Below are positions 47,726 through 60,770 of a DNA stretch of 64,000 bases, piece by piece. Origin of the DNA: Oscheius dolichura (taxonomy: Eukaryota > Nematoda > Chromadorea > Rhabditida > Rhabditidae); assembly GCA_932521035.1 (NCBI GenBank), contig OW051496.1:5456001-5520000 (forward strand), written 5' to 3'. How positions within the stretch are numbered: the stretch's first letter is position 1; every line of letters starts with the position of its first letter. The notes beneath the pieces were generated by a model. It worked only from the letters and a program-made list of their open reading frames with translations, ran no database searches and had not been told where the DNA came from. The position numbers were made by a program, and so were the translations under genes.

Positions 47726-48238
47726 ATGAATGAAGAGCAGCAAATGGAATGGGAGGTGCTGGAATCAATTTATTCGGTAGATGAGGACTTCAAAAGGATT
47801 TCCAATAATCGACTACAATACAAAGTGGGAGTAGGAACGGATAAAAGCTTCATAGTGGAAATTGAATGGCCAGATGACTATCCAACTACATCAGCGGATA
47901 TAAACATGGATGTCTTCTACAATAGCAGCATTTCAACCAATGTCAGGAATGCTATTCGTAGCCGGCTGCTAGAAGTTGCTAAAGAAAATGAAGGAATGGC
48001 CAGTTCTTTTGCTATCATTGAATTTGCTAAAGAAAATATTGACAGTCTCACTGCACACTGGGAATTGGCCATGGCTGATGCAATTGGAGAAGTTCAACTT
48101 GATGATGAAAAACGAAAAGAACCAATGACAAAAGCAGCGAAAAGAAGAATGTGGGGACGAAATGAAGGCATCGGCAGTGAACGCGGATCGAATTGGGTAG
48201 ATATAATTAAGCACCTTTCACAGACACGAGATAATTAA
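47726..48238 (+). CDS. RWDD4: RWD domain-containing protein 4
   Basis: Single uninterrupted exon of 170 codons, an exception in this intron-rich window. MNEEQQMEWEVLESIYSVDE opens the RWD domain. FIVEIEWPDDYPTTSADINM holds the YPxxxP-like RWD core (YPTTSADIN; the usual second Pro is not kept). FYNSSISTNVRNAI and ASSFAIIEFAKENIDS follow. The family-specific C-terminus KAAKRRMWGR ... GSNWVDIIKHLSQT matches RWDD4 (GWNWVDVVKHL in vertebrates). Molecular function is poorly known; RWD folds mediate protein binding. RUVBL1 starts 110 nt downstream, so it is probably the first gene of an operon. The real start is the ATG at 47726; the frame upstream has no ATG. Confidence 0.92.
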   Translation: MNEEQQMEWEVLESIYSVDEDFKRISNNRLQYKVGVGTDKSFIVEIEWPDDYPTTSADINMDVFYNSSISTNVRNAIRSRLLEVAKENEGMASSFAIIEFAKENIDSLTAHWELAMADAIGEVQLDDEKRKEPMTKAAKRRMWGRNEGIGSERGSNWVDIIKHLSQTRDN

Positions 48239-48348
48239 TCAATTGATAAATCCTTTCATTGCTCATTTCGTCCTCTTTATTCTTTAGTTCTTGCTATTTA
48301 TTTCTATAATTCTTGAAAATTATTTAGTGAATCATTTCAGATCACACA

Positions 48349-50269
<1,921 letters not shown>

Positions 50270-50453
50270 TTCTAATACCTGTGAACTTCAGCTTCTCAAA
50301 TTGGATACTCATTTTGTTTGAATTGTTTTGTTTCAATTTGTTATTTTGTATTGAAGTGAAAATCTGTTATGAGTTGCCTGTGCTGTGTAATGATTGCATT
50401 TATTATACTGTTTTTTTGCTCACTGGTTTACCTGAAAAGTTTACAGATAACTA

Positions 50454-50901
50454 ATGGATATCGTTCGTGATCCCTGGGATGATATCCCCGATGATGAACT
50501 TGAGGTACATTCTAATTTTATTATACAATTTTATCTCTTCTAGGAAACTATTTGGGAAAGATTCATAGGTCTAGGTGAAATGTTTCCTGTGCGGCTTCGC
50601 AAATTTGCAAACAAAAGTGCAGAATTATCAGTCAGTCTAGTTCAGAACGCCGTGAGATCCTTCTTTGCTTTAATGTTTAATGTCTTTAGTGGTGGGTAGC
50701 ACGTAATGGAGTCTGGATTGGTAGCACATCATTTGCTATTATGGCTTTACCATACGTGATTGTTAAGGAAATGAGTGATCTTCAAAAAGCACAGGTAACA
50801 TTTATAAATAATGTGGAATTAGCGTTTCATTATAGGTTGCTCAACAACGCCAAATGCTCTTAGGTCCCGCTGCAGCAGTGCAAGCCGCCAAACATCAATA
50901 A
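50454..50901 (+). CDS. TOMM22: Mitochondrial import receptor TOM22
   Basis: TOM22 is the central receptor and organiser of the outer-membrane translocase. Four short exons (introns of 39, 38 and 41 nt) give MDIVRDPWDDIPDDELEETI, WERFIGLGEMFPVRLRKFAN, SLVQNAWWVARNGVWIGSTS, FAIMALPYVIVKEMSDLQKA and QVAQQRQMLLGPAAAVQAAK HQ. The acidic N-terminus (cytosolic receptor), the single TM (WIGSTSFAIMALPYVI) and QQRQMLLGP in the intermembrane segment match TOM22. TTTACAG lies 7 nt before the ATG, and the spacing of 184 nt from RUVBL1 suggests operon transcription. Confidence 0.95.
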
Positions 50902-51087
50902 GTGTTGTTGCCATTTCAAACGTTTTTTCTTTAGCTAGAAATTTATTGTTAGTTTATTATTGTCATTCTGTTATCGTATTGTTGCCTCTTCTGAATACAC
51001 ATACACGATAATGATTTCTATCTATCACTGTCCAGATCTACTAAGCTATTTTCTATGTTGTCTTCTTTCTTTTAAACAGTTTAGAGA

Positions 51088-52943
51088 ATGTTACGCATGC
51101 CTCTCCGGGCTATGAACAGCGTACGCTCAGTTGTCTGCTTCTCAGAAGGGCCATCTACTAGTAGAGTCAACGAAACCCCTGCAGAACCATCCGAAGTTAC
51201 TTCGTTTGTAATATAACTTATAGTGCTTTAGTATCAGTCATCGGAATATGCTCCGTCTTTTGAAAACAAATCAGATAACAATTATTTAATTGCAACGAAA
51301 TCTCGAATACAACAGTGGAGGCAGAAAGGGGAGATAATAACCGTACGAACCTCCACTTCTTTAGGAATAGTTTCTTTAGAAACCAACATCCCAGCGTCTG
51401 TTAGACTCTAATGAACTGCAGAAGCTTATAGATAAAGAAGAAAAGTACTATAGTGAGCAAGTAAATGAAATTGTCAAGATTTTATCTGATGTAGCAACTT
51501 CTTTACCACCAGAAACGGTATATACTATAGTTTTAGAGTGGCCGATGTATTTTTAGACTGCTTCGCCGCCAAAACTATTGCAAATAGATGAAGAGTTGAA
51601 AAAGAGGACGGGAAAGGTGAAGTTTCGCCGTATATTGTATGACGAGGGTGAACTAAACAATAGTGATCTCGAGAAACCTCCATCTATGTAAGCAATTTTT
51701 ATCTGGTATTTATGTTTTCGATTACAGGGAAAACCCACATCCTTTCGATCCTACCACCTGTCCTCCACCTATTTATTCGCGTTCTATTGCTCCCTATGTT
51801 AATAAGATGCCTGTTTTGCAAACTTTAGTGGATCTAGGAGTCAATTTATTTGAAGTATAAATACCAGGTTTATATATTTTAGTTAATTACTTGAGATTGA
51901 TACAACAACTAATTGTGGAAAATTTCTTCTTCGCTTAGACCATGAAAAAGATATCAAACCAAAAGTAACATTCATTTTTAACTAGCAAAAGCGATTTTTT
52001 TGGATACAATGGTTAGTTTCTATCGGTTTCGAACCACCAGAAATTGGTGAATACATTACGAGAAATCCGTTTTTTCTTCTACAAGATCTCAACGACATGC
52101 AGGTTAGAGACGAACAATAAAATGGGTCTATTAATTTTTAGAGTAGAGTGAATTATCTGGAAATGATGAAATTCAAACCAAAACATATTACCAAAATTAT
52201 TAAAGAATTCAGGTATTCAGTTTTTTAACCGCTCTATTTCTTTCAGGTATTGGATTAATACGGACGTGAAAACAATAGACAGTCGTCTTGGTTGGATACA
52301 GAAACAGTTCTATCTCAAGGGCAATGATGTTCGAACCATTGTAAAAAAGGAGCCACGAATTATTATGTTTGGTTTGGGCCCTTTAAAAGTAAGCATTTAT
52401 GTATGTAATTTATGCCAGCAAAGCCCGTGTTACTCGTAGGTAAACGTACAAACTATTTTAGCGTATTTTTGACTTTTTCCATAAGGAGTGTCTCTTTACC
52501 ATACATGAAGTTAAACGAATATTAATAGAAGATCCACGTGTTTTTATGATGGGTTAGTTTAACTGCAATTACTACTAATGATTACTTTTCACAGATCATC
52601 GTTTTGTACAAAAAAATTACTTATTTGTTTCAAATGTTATGAAGCTGTCGAATGCTGCTATCTCAGAAGCCCCCTTTATTCTACGATGCTCGTTTAGCAG
52701 CCTCAAAAACAGGTAGTTTCTTAATAATTGCGATCGCCTTATTAGCCCTTTAGACATGATTTTTTGCGAAAGCTTGGGCGGGCTTACTATGCAGGGCAAC
52801 TTTATGAAAAACAGCAGCATGATGAAGAAATAGTTGATCCTATCTCGATGGTTGACTTTCTTCATCCCAGTGATTCTCACTTTGCTTCACGAGCCGGAAA
52901 ATCATACCTTGTTGTTTACGACAAATTTTTGCGTAACCATTGA
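51088..52943 (+). CDS. MTERF3: Mitochondrial transcription termination factor family, MTERF3-like
   Basis: MTERF3 binds mitochondrial nucleic acid and supports mitoribosome assembly and transcription control. The N-terminus MLRMPLRAMNSVRSVVCFSE is a mitochondrial leader. Then come YVNKMPVLQTLVDLGVNLFE, LLRLDHEKDIKPK, IGFEPPEIGEYITRNPFFLL, YLEMMKFKPKHITKIIKEF, DSRLGWIQKQFYLKGNDVRT, IVKKEPRIIMFGLGPLK, VFMMG and finally RKLGRAYYAGQLYEKQ, LVVYDKFLRNH. The repeated LxxGxx..I...P.LL pattern and the final LGRA.Y segment match MTERF3. At least ten introns, including one that appears to be only 21 nt (after DIKPK) and one of 24 or 30 nt near 51210. AAACAG precedes the ATG by 8 nt. AATAAAG lies about 120 nt downstream. 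Confidence 0.9.
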
Positions 52944-53441
52944 CTTGTAGTGTTTATTGATTTATCCCACCTACATTTACTCTCAGAATATCTGTTGAAT
53001 TTGTTACAAATTGCTACTGTTTTGTTTTTACTGTTATCTTTATTATAGTCTCTCGGTGAACAATAAAGTGTATATCATCAGACCTATTTGTTCCAGGGAT
53101 TTCACCTTCTGGAGAAGGAACTAATTGAGAACACGTGTTTTGCTAGACTACGGACTGTTGTACAGGCGTACCCTGTTCTCGTCGAGATAGCGTAGTCTAT
53201 TTCGTACGATAGAGGGTGATTAGGGGGTGGCCTTGTCATTAGTATGAGTGGAACCCGTTCGATCACTCTTTACCATTTTTCGAACTTTCCTCGATCATAA
53301 TTAATTTCGTTTCTAAAAGTTAGAAGTCCTTCCTTGCTACCTACCATAATCAAAACGGCCTTTTTCTCAAAATTAATTCTCTTTCCACGATTCCTACAAT
53401 TTTTTAAACATAAAAAGGCCACTAGAAATCAAACTTTCAGA
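52944..53441. other. Intergenic region at a GC-content step
   Basis: About 500 nt between the MTERF3 stop and the acyl-CoA oxidase start. No exon or RNA gene was recognised. Base composition changes here from AT-rich to GC-rich. A CTTTCAG acceptor at its right end directly abuts the next ATG. Confidence 0.4.
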
Positions 53442-55725
53442 TGGTGGTGAACGCCCTAATTCGAGCCGGAGATAACCCGGACATCTCGAAGGAAAGAAAC
53501 GGGGGCACATTCAATGTTCGACAGATGTCGGCCTTCCTCTACGGGGGAGAGGACATACTGCAGAGGAGGAGCGAGATCCGCACTTTTGTCGAGAGCCGGC
53601 CCGAGTTCAACGACCCGATTCCCGTAGAATTCATGAACCGCGAGGAGAGACATTCGAACGCCGCCAGGAAGGCCGTGTTCATGACCGACCACGCCACGGA
53701 CGCCATCGACGGATCCTTCGGCGAGGGAATGCATTATCAGGGGTTAATATTAATATTGAACAAGGGGTAATGTATTGAATTAAGATTAATTATGGGAAGA
53801 GACCTTCACGCCCTGTCCCTCCACTACGTCATGTTCTTGCCGACGATACAGGGGCAGGCAGACGACGAGCAACTGGATGAGTGGCTGGGACTGGTCATCG
53901 GTCGAGGCGTTGTGGGCACGTTCGTTTTTACTTGACCCGAAAAGGGAAGAGAACTTATAGGTACGCTCAAACGGAATTGGGCCATGGGACAAATCTCAGC
54001 AAACTGGAGACTACGGCGACCTACGACCCGAAGACCGAGGAGTTCGTGCTTCACTCGCCTACCATCACAGCGGCCAAGTGGTGGCCCGGGGCTCTGGGGA
54101 AGAGTTCGAACCACGCGATTGTGGTGGCCAATCTGAAGACCAAGGGAGAGTGGAAGGGACCCCACACTTTTTATGTCCAGCTGCGGGACATCGAGACACA
54201 CCAGCCAATGCCGGGTAAGTGGCAGTTTGTGTGAGGTATAGGGAGATATTGCAGGAATCAGGGTAGGGGACATCGGCCCGAAGCTGGGCATCAACGGCAG
54301 CGACAACGGATTCCTCCTCTTCGACAACTACCGTATCCCCAGGAGAAACATGTTGATGAGAAACGCCAAGGTTCGCCTTTATTTTACCCGGAAAAGAAGA
54401 GAATTAACAGGTCGATCCGGATGGGACATACGTCGCTCCGAAACACTCGAAGCTGGGCTACGGGACAATGATTTTTGTCCGATCAATAATGATTAAGGAC
54501 CAGGCCACTCAACTTGGAGCAGCGGCCACGATCGCCATCCGTTATGCTTCCATTCGCAGACAAGGAGAAAAGGAACCGGGGTTGGTGGCCATCTGGGGAT
54601 AAAGAATCCCGGGTTTAGGAAGGGGGAAGTGCAGATCCTCGACTACCAGACCCAACAGTTCCGACTCTTCCCCCAGCTGGCTCGAGCCTATGCCTTTATG
54701 TTCGCAGCATACGAAATTCGGGATCTCTACCTCAGGGTTCGTCTTCCGTTTTCCCTGAAAAATAGATTCTAGCTGACCGAAGAGTTGTCCCACGGAAATG
54801 TCGATCTTCTCCCAGAAATCCATGCCCTCAGTTCCGGGTTGAAATCCGTCGTCTCATGGGAAACTGCCCAAGGGATCGAGCAGTGTCGCCTGGCCTGTGG
54901 AGGACACGGCTATTCCCAAGCCTCCGGATTCCCCGAGATCTATGGCTACGCCGTGGGAGGATGCACATATGAGGGGGAGAACATCGTAATGCTCCTCCAA
55001 GTGGCCCGTTCCCTGATGAAGGCGGCCGAGGAGGTCCGCAACGGAAAGGGCAACCTCGCAGAAATTTCCAACTACATAGGGAGGAGCGGGTTGAGTCACA
55101 GCAAATTCACCACGTGGAACAGCTACACCGACGCGGACATCGTCCACGACTTCGAGCACGTGGCCAGGAGACAGGTCTTCCGGGCCTACGAGGTGCTCAA
55201 ACGGCATCAGAGGGAGCTGTCCAACGAGGAGGCCTGGAACCGGGCCTCCGTCGAGCTGTGCAGGGCGTCGAGGGCCCACGTGAGGCTCTATCTCGTCAAG
55301 AATTTCATGAGGAAGGTGGCGACCTGCGACGACGCCACCCTCCGGGCTCCGCTGACCGACCTCACCCGCCTCTACGCATTCGATATCATCTCGCACGCTC
55401 AGGGAGATTTCTTGAAGGTTGGCTACTTCCCTGACTGTATAATTAAGAGTTTTAGGGCGGATTCATGTCGGACAGCCAGGTGGACGGGGTGCGCGAAGGC
55501 ATCTACCGTAGCCTGGAACGTCTTCGGCCGAATGCCGTCTCCCTCGTGGATAGCTGGGATTTCTGTGACCGGGAACTGCACTCGGTCCTCGGCCGCCGAG
55601 ATGGAAATGTATACTCTTCGCTACTGGAATGGGCACAACAGAGCCAGCTGAACAAGACGGAGGTACTGCCGACGTTCGAGAAGTATCTGGGTCCGATGAT
55701 GAGGGAGGGTCGGTCGAAATTGTAG
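53442..55725 (+). CDS. ACOX: Peroxisomal acyl-coenzyme A oxidase (ACOX1-like)
   Basis: This FAD enzyme carries out the first step of peroxisomal beta-oxidation, oxidising acyl-CoA to trans-2-enoyl-CoA and making H2O2. In C. elegans paralogues also shorten ascaroside side chains. The start directly follows CTTTCAG. Exons give [192 protein letters not shown] (with the catalytic Glu segment [15 protein letters not shown]) and an alpha-helical C-domain. The last three residues are SKL, a perfect PTS1 peroxisomal signal. AATAAA starts right after the stop (55726). GC-rich codons, eight or so short introns. Confidence 0.96.
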
Positions 55726-55742
55726 AATAAACTATTGAAACC

Positions 55743-56188
55743 TCAAAAGACAGCTGCCGCACCGGATGTCGTATTGGATTGCAGCGCATCCTTCGCTCTC
55801 TTTCGCTTCTTCTTTGAACTCTTCCGTCTGCTCCCGCTTTTCTTTTCCCGTTTGCAATAAGTCAGCGAGTTTATTGTAAGATCTTCTCTTAAAATTCGGT
55901 CTCCTCGATGAGAAAAATTTTTAAATTGGATAAAATTAACCAACAGATCTGTTATGAGATTGAGAATTGTGCAAGTTTGGGGGCTGACTGGCCTTGAGAA
56001 GGAGAGGAGAGAGGCTGCATCTCCACCGAAGGAGAGCCGGATGAGCTGAAAATGAACGGCAATATCGATTGTCGGATTGTTGTTGTAAAGCAGCCCGGCC
56101 ATAAATCCGGCGGCTCTACCTTCGGCGAGTATTTGGCCATTTCCTTCCTCGTCTCCTCGTTGTTTTCTGTTTTAATGTTATCCGCCAC
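55743..56188 (-). CDS. Hypothetical small basic protein
   Basis: A candidate start at 56188 gives MADNIKTENNEETRKEMAKY SPK, followed by GTAGAG, a possible donor, and a TTTTCAG acceptor near 56050. Two frames compete further down. One ends in a strongly basic tail (KREKKSGSRRKSSKKKRKRA), which would suit a nuclear protein; another gives an acidic-basic helix (GKEKREQTEEFKEEAKES). The intron path could not be settled. It is convergent with and almost touching the acyl-CoA oxidase 3' end. I do not recognise a family, and it may not be a real gene. Confidence 0.3.
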
Positions 56189-56259
56189 TTGAGTCTGTTT
56201 GAATGTTGCGCGATACTCGTGTTCTTTCCCGGAGGTTTGGACCTCCCCGGCGGCTTGTT

Positions 56260-56278
56260 CCCCCCCCCCCCCCCCCCC
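56260..56278. repeat. Poly-C run of 19
   Basis: Nineteen consecutive C bases between TTGTT and TTTTC. On the opposite strand this is a G run able to form quadruplex structures. It lies in the divergent region upstream of the ASPH locus. Exact length may be a sequencing artefact. Confidence 0.9.
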
Positions 56279-56525
56279 TTTTCTTCTGGCTGTAAGTCAT
56301 TCAATTTTCATGTGCCCGAGCAGAGGGCCACCTCCTTCTATCGTCCTCTTACCACTCGTCTTCCCTCCCACCTGCCCCAGGTCTGCCCCTCAAAATACCA
56401 GGGTGCATAATAGTTCCTGGTGCCTTACGGCTGTCCCCCGCAAGAGTCAGTTGCAGCGATCGAGCGATCGGCCAGTCGATGAGGAGGATTCGCGTTGTCT
56501 GAGCTGAACCGAGACGAGACTCCAG

Positions 56526-56601
56526 ATGGCCACCAAGCCGGCCAACGGCACGGCGACGCTGTCCCCGCAGCGGCCGCCCTTCAGAAAGCAGACCTCGTCC
56601 G
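56526..56601 (+). other. ASPH first exon, form a
   Basis: Encodes MATKPANGTATLSPQRPPFR KQTSS and ends G|GTGAGT in phase 1. It joins in frame to the shared exon at 57356 (DNTTFSVSG). Confidence 0.6.
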
Positions 56602-59600
56602 GTGAGTCCCCTTTAAACGAGTTAGACGGCCAGCTGTGAATGTGCATCGGTTATGAGGCCGCATTACACGGTCCCAGCTGGCCTCCTGCTGAAGTTATTC
56701 TTTCTTTTCCTGAGATTACTCTCCGCGACTGGGGACATCACCTCCCCGGCCCCCTACCCTGCTCCCCCGGGGGCATACAACTGTCCCATCTGTTTTGAAT
56801 AAGAACTCCCGCTGACCTTGTTGCTTTTTTCCTTCATGTAAAAATAACTCCTTTATATTTTTCCGTTCCGGGTCCGATAATTCCCTCTAAATTTAAATTA
56901 TTAAAAAAAAGAACAATAAAAAACGGAAGACGGAGCGACAAAAGGTGGGATAAGTCGCGACGAAATGCGTAATAAAATCTCGGCGACTTTGCAAATATTT
57001 GATTCGCGGCCGCCTGCTCACCTTATCCACTCAAATCGCAAAAACCACTGCACCGACGCTTACTCGATATTCCTAGTTTCTTTTCTTATCTCCTATAAAA
57101 GTCGAAGGACTCTTTCCCCCGTCCCATGGACCGTCGCTTCTCCTCGTACGTGGGGGGAGACTGGCGCAAGGAGGTGGTCACCACCCGTTACCCTGAAGTC
57201 GTCCTCCGGCCTCCGGGCGGCTTCCGCTCCCGGAGGCCATCGTCCGTTATCCAAAATGGTAACAGCGTCAACCACCGGCACTCGGCTGTTCCCAACCTGT
57301 ACTGTCTAGACGAGGCCTGGCGTAAGTGTCCCCTGTCCGCCTGTTTCTTCCCCAGACAACACCACTTTTTCAGTGTCGGGTGTCCATCCGATGACAGTGG
57401 CTCTTCCCTCGCCGGTACACAAAGTCGACTACTCGGTCACCAAGGGTGGTGCCCGCACCTGGGCCGTTCTTCTAGTTTTTATGTTTTTATGTTCTTCACT
57501 GTACACTGTATTCTCAGCCAAGGAAATTGCCGAAATTGCTGTTGGTAAGAGAGAAGGAGCAGCCAAAATATGGGAAATATCTTGTAGATCTCGATGGAGA
57601 CGGTTCGATTGACCTGGACGACGACGTGGCGGACAACATTGACGAGGTGGTGGAACAGCAGAGGAGGGCGGCCAAGTGAGCCGGGGACGTCGTCGAGAGA
57701 ATACGGGCATTTCAGAGTGACAACACACCCGCCACCACAACGGGGAAATGACAAGGCCCAGAAGGAGAGCCACTACCACGGAGGCCACGAAAGTGTCCCA
57801 GCAGGTGATCTCTGGATTACTTTTATGGAAAGGGAAGGTTTCAGCCAGTGATGACGACGAGGAGGACCGTCATCAAGATGGCCGGTTGGAGACGCAGTTG
57901 TTCGCAGGATTGAGGAGGAAGATTGAGAGTAACATGAAGAAAGTACAGGACATGATGCAGGTGGGAATTGGTGGAAGGAGGAAAGGAGGAGGAGATTTAG
58001 GGAGCAACAGATAACCACGAGGACGATGAAGACGAGCAAAAAGAGGAAGAGAAGAAGGAGATCGTACCGAAGAGACAGAGAAAAAGAGAAAAGAAACAAC
58101 AAAAGGTGGAAAAAGTAGAGGAAGAAGACAAAGAGGAGGAGAAGGAGGAAGAGAAGGTCAAGGAGCCAGTGAGACAGAAGAAAGAACAAAGGAGGAGGAA
58201 ACAACGGCCGCCAGTGGAGAGTGAAGAGGAGGACGAGGAGGAGGAGCCGAGGGCAGAAGAAGAGGAGAACGAGGCACCGATGGAGGAGGAAAAGGAAGAT
58301 GAAGAAGATGGCGAGGAGGTGGATGACAAGGAAGAGAATGACGAGGAGAAAAAAGAGGAGGAGGAAGAGGACGACGATGACGATGAGGATGAGGAAGTGC
58401 CACAGAGACAAAGGAGACAGAGAAGGAAACATTCGAGCAGGTAGGTGGATGAGTAGATAAATCTCATCAGGGAATGCAGGGTGATCACGGCAGGTGCCCA
58501 GGAGAGGGAATGCCGAAGAAAACACTGTCCTCCCGCCAACACCGCCGAGCCCAGAAAAGCTTTACTGAAGAGGAAAAAGGTATCCACGATAACTACGATA
58601 GAATATCTGTATTTGTAGGGAGAATCCGCGTCGTCCAAAAGGTACAGACCGTTGAGCAGGGCACAGATTGAGGAATTCGAAGACGACATTCCAGAAGATG
58701 AGGAGGAGGAGGAGGACAAGGCCGACGAACACGACGAGCCGGCCGAGGAGCCCGTCATGGAGGTGATCGCTCTCAAGAAGTACCGGTCAGTGTCCCTTTT
58801 ACCCCGGGAAGATATGTCTAGGTCGTCCGGTCGCGAGGCATACAAGCGCCATGCCATAACGAATCGGGACGACCACCGGCACCGGGACGAGCTGGACCAG
58901 GCGGATTTCCTCGTGGAGAAGGTAAAGAGGAGACGGCGACGAGCCGACTTGTAGCGTCCGGGTAGTCTAGGCTTTTCAATTGCACGGGTGGCGGCCTTGA
59001 CTCGGCCATTGTTTCTTCGGTTTTAATAAATGTTTTGCTGTGATCTCTGTTATTTTTTTTTTGCGATTAATCCCCGTTGGCGTTGCTTTTCTCACCCACC
59101 GAATCCGTGTCCAAATGACGCCTTCCAGCACAGTTACGAGGCGGCCATCGCCCTTTTTGACGCGGTTCTTCGGGTGAATCCAGAGTCTCCCCGGGCCCAT
59201 TTCGGAAAGGGAAGGGCCTACGACATCAGGTTGGCGGCGGCTCTCTTTCAAATACAAAATATGTAGGAGCGAGTACACTGCCACCGAGAAGGACGCGGAC
59301 CTGGCCATCAAGGAGTACGAACAAGTGCTGGAGAACGACGAGACCCCGGATGCCCTCTTCAGGTATTCCCTGCCACGCCTCTCCAAATCACCCACCCCTC
59401 CAGACAAGCGGCCTCCCGTCTCATTGAAAAGGCCCGTTTCCGCGGCCAGATGCACCGGTGTCTTCGAGCTCAGCGTAGTCTGATTGACCGTTTCCCCGAG
59501 GAGGTCAATCTGCAGACGGAAATCGGACTGACGTTCTTGATGATGAAGAGATACGACGACGCCCGGAAGGTCTTCAAAGATGTAGCCACAGTTAGACAGC

Positions 59601-60572
59601 GAAATAAGGGGGCAAGTTCAGGTGATCGAGATCGACCCGAACAACGCCGTAGCCCAGGCGTACTACGGGTTCATTCTGAAGGTATGTGACCACGACGCCG
59701 AGGGAGGAGTGAACTATATGAGGAGGGGACTGCGCCTCGGGGGAGACAACATCATCGACGCCAAGTTCTATTACCACCTCGGCCACGGACTGATGATGAT
59801 GGGCAAGGAAACAGAGGTAGCCAGGGACAGGAATGGATAAGGATACTTTTAGGCATACGGAGTCTATGAGAAAGGGGCCGAGCTCGGCCTGTTCCTCTCG
59901 GCGGAGCAGAGATCGATGTACAATATGGAGGGACTGGCGGGCAGGCCGTGGTGGACAGTGGAGCAGACGGGCTACTCGAAACATCTCAAGTCATTAGAAC
60001 GGAACTGGGTGGCCATTCGGGCGGAGGCCATCAAGGTGTGGAACGACGAGGAGGAGGAATGGGTGGACATGAACGAGGAAGTCACGGTCGATGGCGAATG
60101 GAAGGCTTTCCGCCTTATGCACAACGGTTTCTTCGACGAGGACAACTGCCAACTGACTCCCCAGACATGTGCCATGCTCAAAGATTTCAAGACTCAAAGT
60201 AATGCCACCAAATCCGAGGTGCACTAGCTATTATATTTAGCTTATTGATCTTTTAGATGTTCCTGTCAGTTCTGACCTCTGGCACACAAGTTCTACCACA
60301 TTGCGGTCCGTCCAATACACGATTGCAGGCTCAAATGGGCCTTGTTGTGCCATCAGAGGCTCGTATACGGTAGGAAAGGTCGAGTAGTTTCACTATGGAG
60401 ATTCAGGGTTGGGCACGATCAGCGAGGTTGGAAAACTGGAAAATTCATAGTTTTTGATGATTCTTTCGAGCACTCTGTGCAGTTTGATGGTGCCTCTTCT
60501 TCGTCTTTCAGACTTGTTCTTGTTATTGATCTGTGGCATCCTGAGGTTTTTCAATATATGGTAAATATATAA
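56526..60572 (+). CDS. ASPH: Aspartyl/asparaginyl beta-hydroxylase (ASPH), with junctate-like short form
   Basis: ASPH is a type II ER membrane dioxygenase that hydroxylates Asp/Asn in EGF domains. After a short cytosolic N-terminus comes the TM ARTWAVLLVFMFLCSSLYTV (57356-57544 exon). Then an EF-hand-like loop DLDGDGSIDLDDD (57585-57640) and a long Glu/Lys-rich lumenal stretch (57850-58720). TPR-type helices follow: EAAIALFDAVLRVNPESPRA, CLRAQRSLIDRFPEEVNLQT, AVAQAYYGFILK, FYYHLGHGLMMMGK. The hydroxylase domain reads GRPWWTVEQTGYSKHLKSLE, GTQVLPHCGPSNTRLQAQMG, KFIVFDDSFEHSV, SFRLVLVIDLWHPE. The two iron-binding His (PHCGPSN and FDDSFEH) and the oxoglutarate Arg (SFRL) are kept. Two alternative first exons and an early poly(A) site suggest several products. 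The last two exons are AT-rich, unlike the rest. Confidence 0.93.
57094..57101 (+). promoter_or_regulatory. TATA box TATAAAAG before ASPH first exon b
   Basis: TATAAAAG lies 25-32 nt upstream of the ATG at 57126, the normal TATA-to-start-site distance. Transcription from it would begin at or next to the ATG, leaving almost no leader. No splice acceptor lies close before this ATG, unlike most starts in the window. Confidence 0.5.
57126..57321 (+). other. ASPH first exon, form b
   Basis: Encodes MDRRFSSYVGGDWRKEVVTT, YPEVVLRPPGGFRSRR and VNHRHSAVPNLYCLDEAW, ending C|GTAAGT in phase 1. It uses the same acceptor at 57356 as form a. It gives a longer cytosolic N-terminus rich in Arg. Confidence 0.6.
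58922..59128 (+). other. ASPH intron holding an alternative stop and poly(A) signal
   Basis: If spliced, DFLVEK joins in phase to HSYEAAIALF and the full enzyme is made. If retained, the frame reads VKRRRRRADL and stops at 58954, and AATAAA at 59025-59030 can end the transcript. The product would keep the TM, EF-hand-like loop and acidic region but lack all catalytic parts. Confidence 0.7.
59025..59030 (+). terminator. Internal poly(A) signal AATAAA (ASPH short form)
   Basis: AATAAA in TTTTAATAAATG, 71 nt after the alternative stop and followed by a GT/T-rich stretch (TGTTTTGCTGTGATCTCTG), the usual downstream element. It lies inside the intron of the long form. Confidence 0.6.
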
Positions 60573-60770
60573 GGTGTTCTCAGGTTGATCCACGACTGCG
60601 TATTGACCCCGACAATTGATTCTCTCATTCTTCTCTCCAAGTGCTACCAAATCAAAAATTCGTGATATATTTTCTACCTTTTAATAATAAATTTTTATGA
60701 ATTTTTAAAAGGTGTGAACAAACAAATGATTAACCTATCGCCTACACTCGAAATTTTTAAACAAATGAGA

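Noticed and set aside
57773-58857. Minus-strand Leu- and Ser-rich open frames opposite the ASPH acidic region
   Set aside because: These are antisense readings of Glu/Lys codons; the plus strand joins to recognisable ASPH exons on both sides.
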